Shown here: one piece after another, positions 62,389-64,000 of the stretch
How positions within the stretch are numbered: the first letter of the stretch is position 1
Layout of the letters: each line of letters starts with the position of its first letter
Assembly (NCBI RefSeq): GCF_019974155.1
Contig: NZ_AP025158.1
Coordinates: forward strand, 992,001 to 1,056,000
Direction of reading: 5' to 3'
Source of the DNA: Thermus thermophilus
Lineage (GTDB): Bacteria > Deinococcota > Deinococci > Deinococcales > Thermaceae
DNA length: 64,000 bases
Position numbers and translations under genes: made by a program
The notes under the pieces: model-generated
Databases searched by the model: none
Seen by the model: only the letters and a program-made list of their open reading frames with translations
Told to the model about the DNA's origin: nothing

Positions 62389-63522
62389 TTGCGCGACCTG
62401 GACGAGCGCTTTCTGCGAAGAGCCTTGCAGCTGGCCGAGCGCGCCCGGGGCCACACGAGCCCGAACCCCCTGGTGGGGGCGGTGCTGGTAAAGGAGGGGC
62501 GGATCGTGGGGGAGGGGTTCCACCCCCGGGCGGGGGAGCCCCACGCCGAGGTCTTCGCCCTCCGGCAGGCGGGGGAGGAGGCCCGGGGGGCCACGGCCTA
62601 CGTGACCCTCGAGCCCTGCGACCACCATGGCCGCACCCCGCCCTGCTCCTTAGCCCTCCTCCAGGCGGGGGTTTCCCGGGTGGTGGTGGCGGCCCGGGAG
62701 GAAAACCCCGTGGCCAAGGGGGGGCTTGAGCGCCTGCGGGCGGGGGGGGTCCAGGTGGAGGCGGGCCTTTTGGAGGCCGAGGCCCGGGCCCAGAACGAGG
62801 TCTTCTTCGCCGTGCAGAGAAAGGGCCTTCCCTTCGTCCTCCTCAAGGCGGCCCTCACCCTGGACGGGAAGGTGGCCGCCCCTTCGGGGGACGCCCGCTG
62901 GATCTCCTCGGAGGCGAGCCGCCGCGTGGCCCACGCCTACCGGCAGTGGCTTCCCGCCGTGATGGTGGGGGTGGGGACCGTCCTAAAGGACGACCCCGCC
63001 CTCACCGTGCGGGAGCCCGACTTCCGCCCCTTCCCCCTCATGGTGGAGCCCCCGCCCCTCCGCGACCCCCTCAAGGTGGTCCTGGACACCGAGGCCCGCA
63101 CCCCCCCCACGGCCCGCCTTTTCCGGAAGGGCCCCAGGGGCGAGCCCGCCCGGGTTCTGGTCTTCGTGGGGGAGGGGGCCCCGAGGGCGCGGGTTTCGGT
63201 CCTGGAGGAGGCGGGGGCCCGGGTGGTGGCCCTTCCCCGGGAGGGGGGGCGGGTGGACCTGCAAAAGGCCCTCGCCTTCCTCCTGGAGGAGGGGGTGGAC
63301 GGGGTGCTCCTGGAGGGAGGGCCGGGGCTTGCCGGGGCCTTTCTGGAAAGGGGCCTGGTGGACAAGCTCGCCCTCTTCCTCGCCCCCAAGCTCCTGGGGG
63401 AGGGGAGGGGGCTTGCCGAGGGCTTTAGGGTGGAGCGGATGGCGGAGGCCCTCCGCCTGCGCCTTGCCCGCAGGGAGTGGTTGGGGGAGGACCTCTGGCT
63501 CGAGGCCTACCCGGAGGGATAG
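62389..63522 (+). CDS. ribD: Bifunctional riboflavin deaminase/reductase RibD
   Basis: Deaminates and reduces the pyrimidine intermediate of riboflavin synthesis. 377 aa: deaminase domain with zinc motif PHAEVFAL and PCDHHGRTPPC (about 50-85), substrate segment TSPNPLVGAVLVKEGRIVGEGFH, and reductase domain from about residue 145 (LPFVLLKAALTLDGKVAAPSGDARWISSEASRR ... VDGVLLEGGPGLAGAFLERGLVDKLALFLAPKLLGEG). It starts with a rare TTG 6 nt after AAGGAGGG, which itself lies at the end of the FMN riboswitch. Confidence 0.97.
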   Translation: MRDLDERFLRRALQLAERARGHTSPNPLVGAVLVKEGRIVGEGFHPRAGEPHAEVFALRQAGEEARGATAYVTLEPCDHHGRTPPCSLALLQAGVSRVVVAAREENPVAKGGLERLRAGGVQVEAGLLEAEARAQNEVFFAVQRKGLPFVLLKAALTLDGKVAAPSGDARWISSEASRRVAHAYRQWLPAVMVGVGTVLKDDPALTVREPDFRPFPLMVEPPPLRDPLKVVLDTEARTPPTARLFRKGPRGEPARVLVFVGEGAPRARVSVLEEAGARVVALPREGGRVDLQKALAFLLEEGVDGVLLEGGPGLAGAFLERGLVDKLALFLAPKLLGEGRGLAEGFRVERMAEALRLRLARREWLGEDLWLEAYPEG

Positions 63523-64000
63523 ATGTTCACGGGACTCGTGGAGGAAACGGGGGAGATCCTGAAGGTGGAGGAAGGGCCCTTCCTCCGGGTTCATATCGCC
63601 GCCCGGAGGGTGCTGGAGGACCTCAAGGTGGGGGACTCCGTGGCCGTGGACGGGGCCTGCCTCACCGCGGTGGCGGTGGAGGAGGGGGGGTTTTGGGTGG
63701 AGCTCGCCCAGGAGACCCTGCGCCGCACCGCCCCCACCTGGCGGGTGGGGCACAGGCCCAACTTGGAGCGGGCCCTGAAGGTGGGGGACAGGCTTGGGGG
63801 GCACTTCGTCACCGGGCACGTGGACGGGGTGGCGAGGCTTTTGGAGGTGCGGGAGGCCCCGGGGGCCAAGGACTTCTACTTCCTCCCCCCCAAGGGGCTC
63901 GCCCCCTACATCGCCGAGAAGGGGAGCGTGGCCCTGAACGGGGTCTCCCTCACGGTGGCGGGGCTTGCGGGGGAGGCCTTCTGGGTCACCCTCATTCCCC
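63523..64000 (+). CDS. ribE: Riboflavin synthase alpha chain, truncated by window end
   Basis: Dismutates two lumazines to riboflavin. ATG overlaps the ribD stop region (TAGATG, one base apart). The visible 159 residues start MFTGLVEETGEILKVEEGPFLRVHI and contain the first barrel with LKVGDSVAVDGACLTAV and most of the second, with FVTGHVDGVARLLEV and GSVALNGVSLTVAG. The rest lies outside. It should be under the same FMN riboswitch. Confidence 0.96.
   Translation, partial: MFTGLVEETGEILKVEEGPFLRVHIAARRVLEDLKVGDSVAVDGACLTAVAVEEGGFWVELAQETLRRTAPTWRVGHRPNLERALKVGDRLGGHFVTGHVDGVARLLEVREAPGAKDFYFLPPKGLAPYIAEKGSVALNGVSLTVAGLAGEAFWVTLIP

Overview
The window is GC-rich, very densely packed bacterial DNA whose proteins match the thermophile Thermus, most likely T. 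thermophilus or a close relative. The support is gene content (1043-aa IleRS, 676-aa LigA, 310-aa lactate dehydrogenase, 184-aa EF-P with Arg32, bacillithiol and menaquinone/futalosine genes), strong G/C bias at third codon positions, frequent GTG starts, 4-bp ATGA/GTGA gene overlaps, and many promoters whose -10 box lies only 6-8 nt before the start codon (leaderless mRNAs). No tRNA, 5S/16S/23S rRNA or CRISPR array was seen.

Layout. 1-7000: arginase tail, a secreted hydrolase, a tight run efp-accB-accC-Asp23-nusB-folD and small membrane proteins. 7000-13000: a membrane Fe-S (HdrD/GlpC-like) oxidoreductase, an esterase-TerC-methyltransferase operon divergent from ldh, and a DUF1517 protein. 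13000-18350: lon, then bshA and an Lpt-like permease/periplasmic pair. 18400-22900: an O-antigen-ligase-like protein with a carbohydrate-module partner, pheA, a response regulator and a FemX-like peptidoglycan enzyme. 22900-26520: an intact IS256-family element (with 34-bp inverted repeats and an 8-bp target duplication) inserted exactly over the start of a three-gene LptC/LptA-like operon. 26600-36100: BMP lipoprotein and ABC ATPase, ligA, thyX, trpBA, mqnC and an adenosine-specific kinase homologue. 36180-50700: a 16-gene leftward division and cell wall (dcw) cluster from mraZ to ftsZ plus ruvC, lacking murE and ddl and carrying an extra lipoprotein gene. 50850-56600: RNase P RNA, a 59-aa membrane protein, rpmE, mtnA, comF, an EnvC-FtsX pair and a Pro aminopeptidase. 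56680-64000: ileS behind an isoleucine T-box, transaldolase, rho, and an FMN-riboswitch-controlled rib operon that runs off the end.

Regulatory DNA is unusually readable: an MraZ operator with five phased boxes, a three-half-site operator at ldh, T-box and FMN riboswitches, a hairpin in the rpmE leader, several head-to-head promoters that share hexamers, and four copies of one palindromic hairpin family at gene ends. The most interesting biology is an apparently complete set of Lpt-type envelope lipid transport parts in an organism whose genus is known for lacking classical lipopolysaccharide, with one of the operons hit by a recent insertion.
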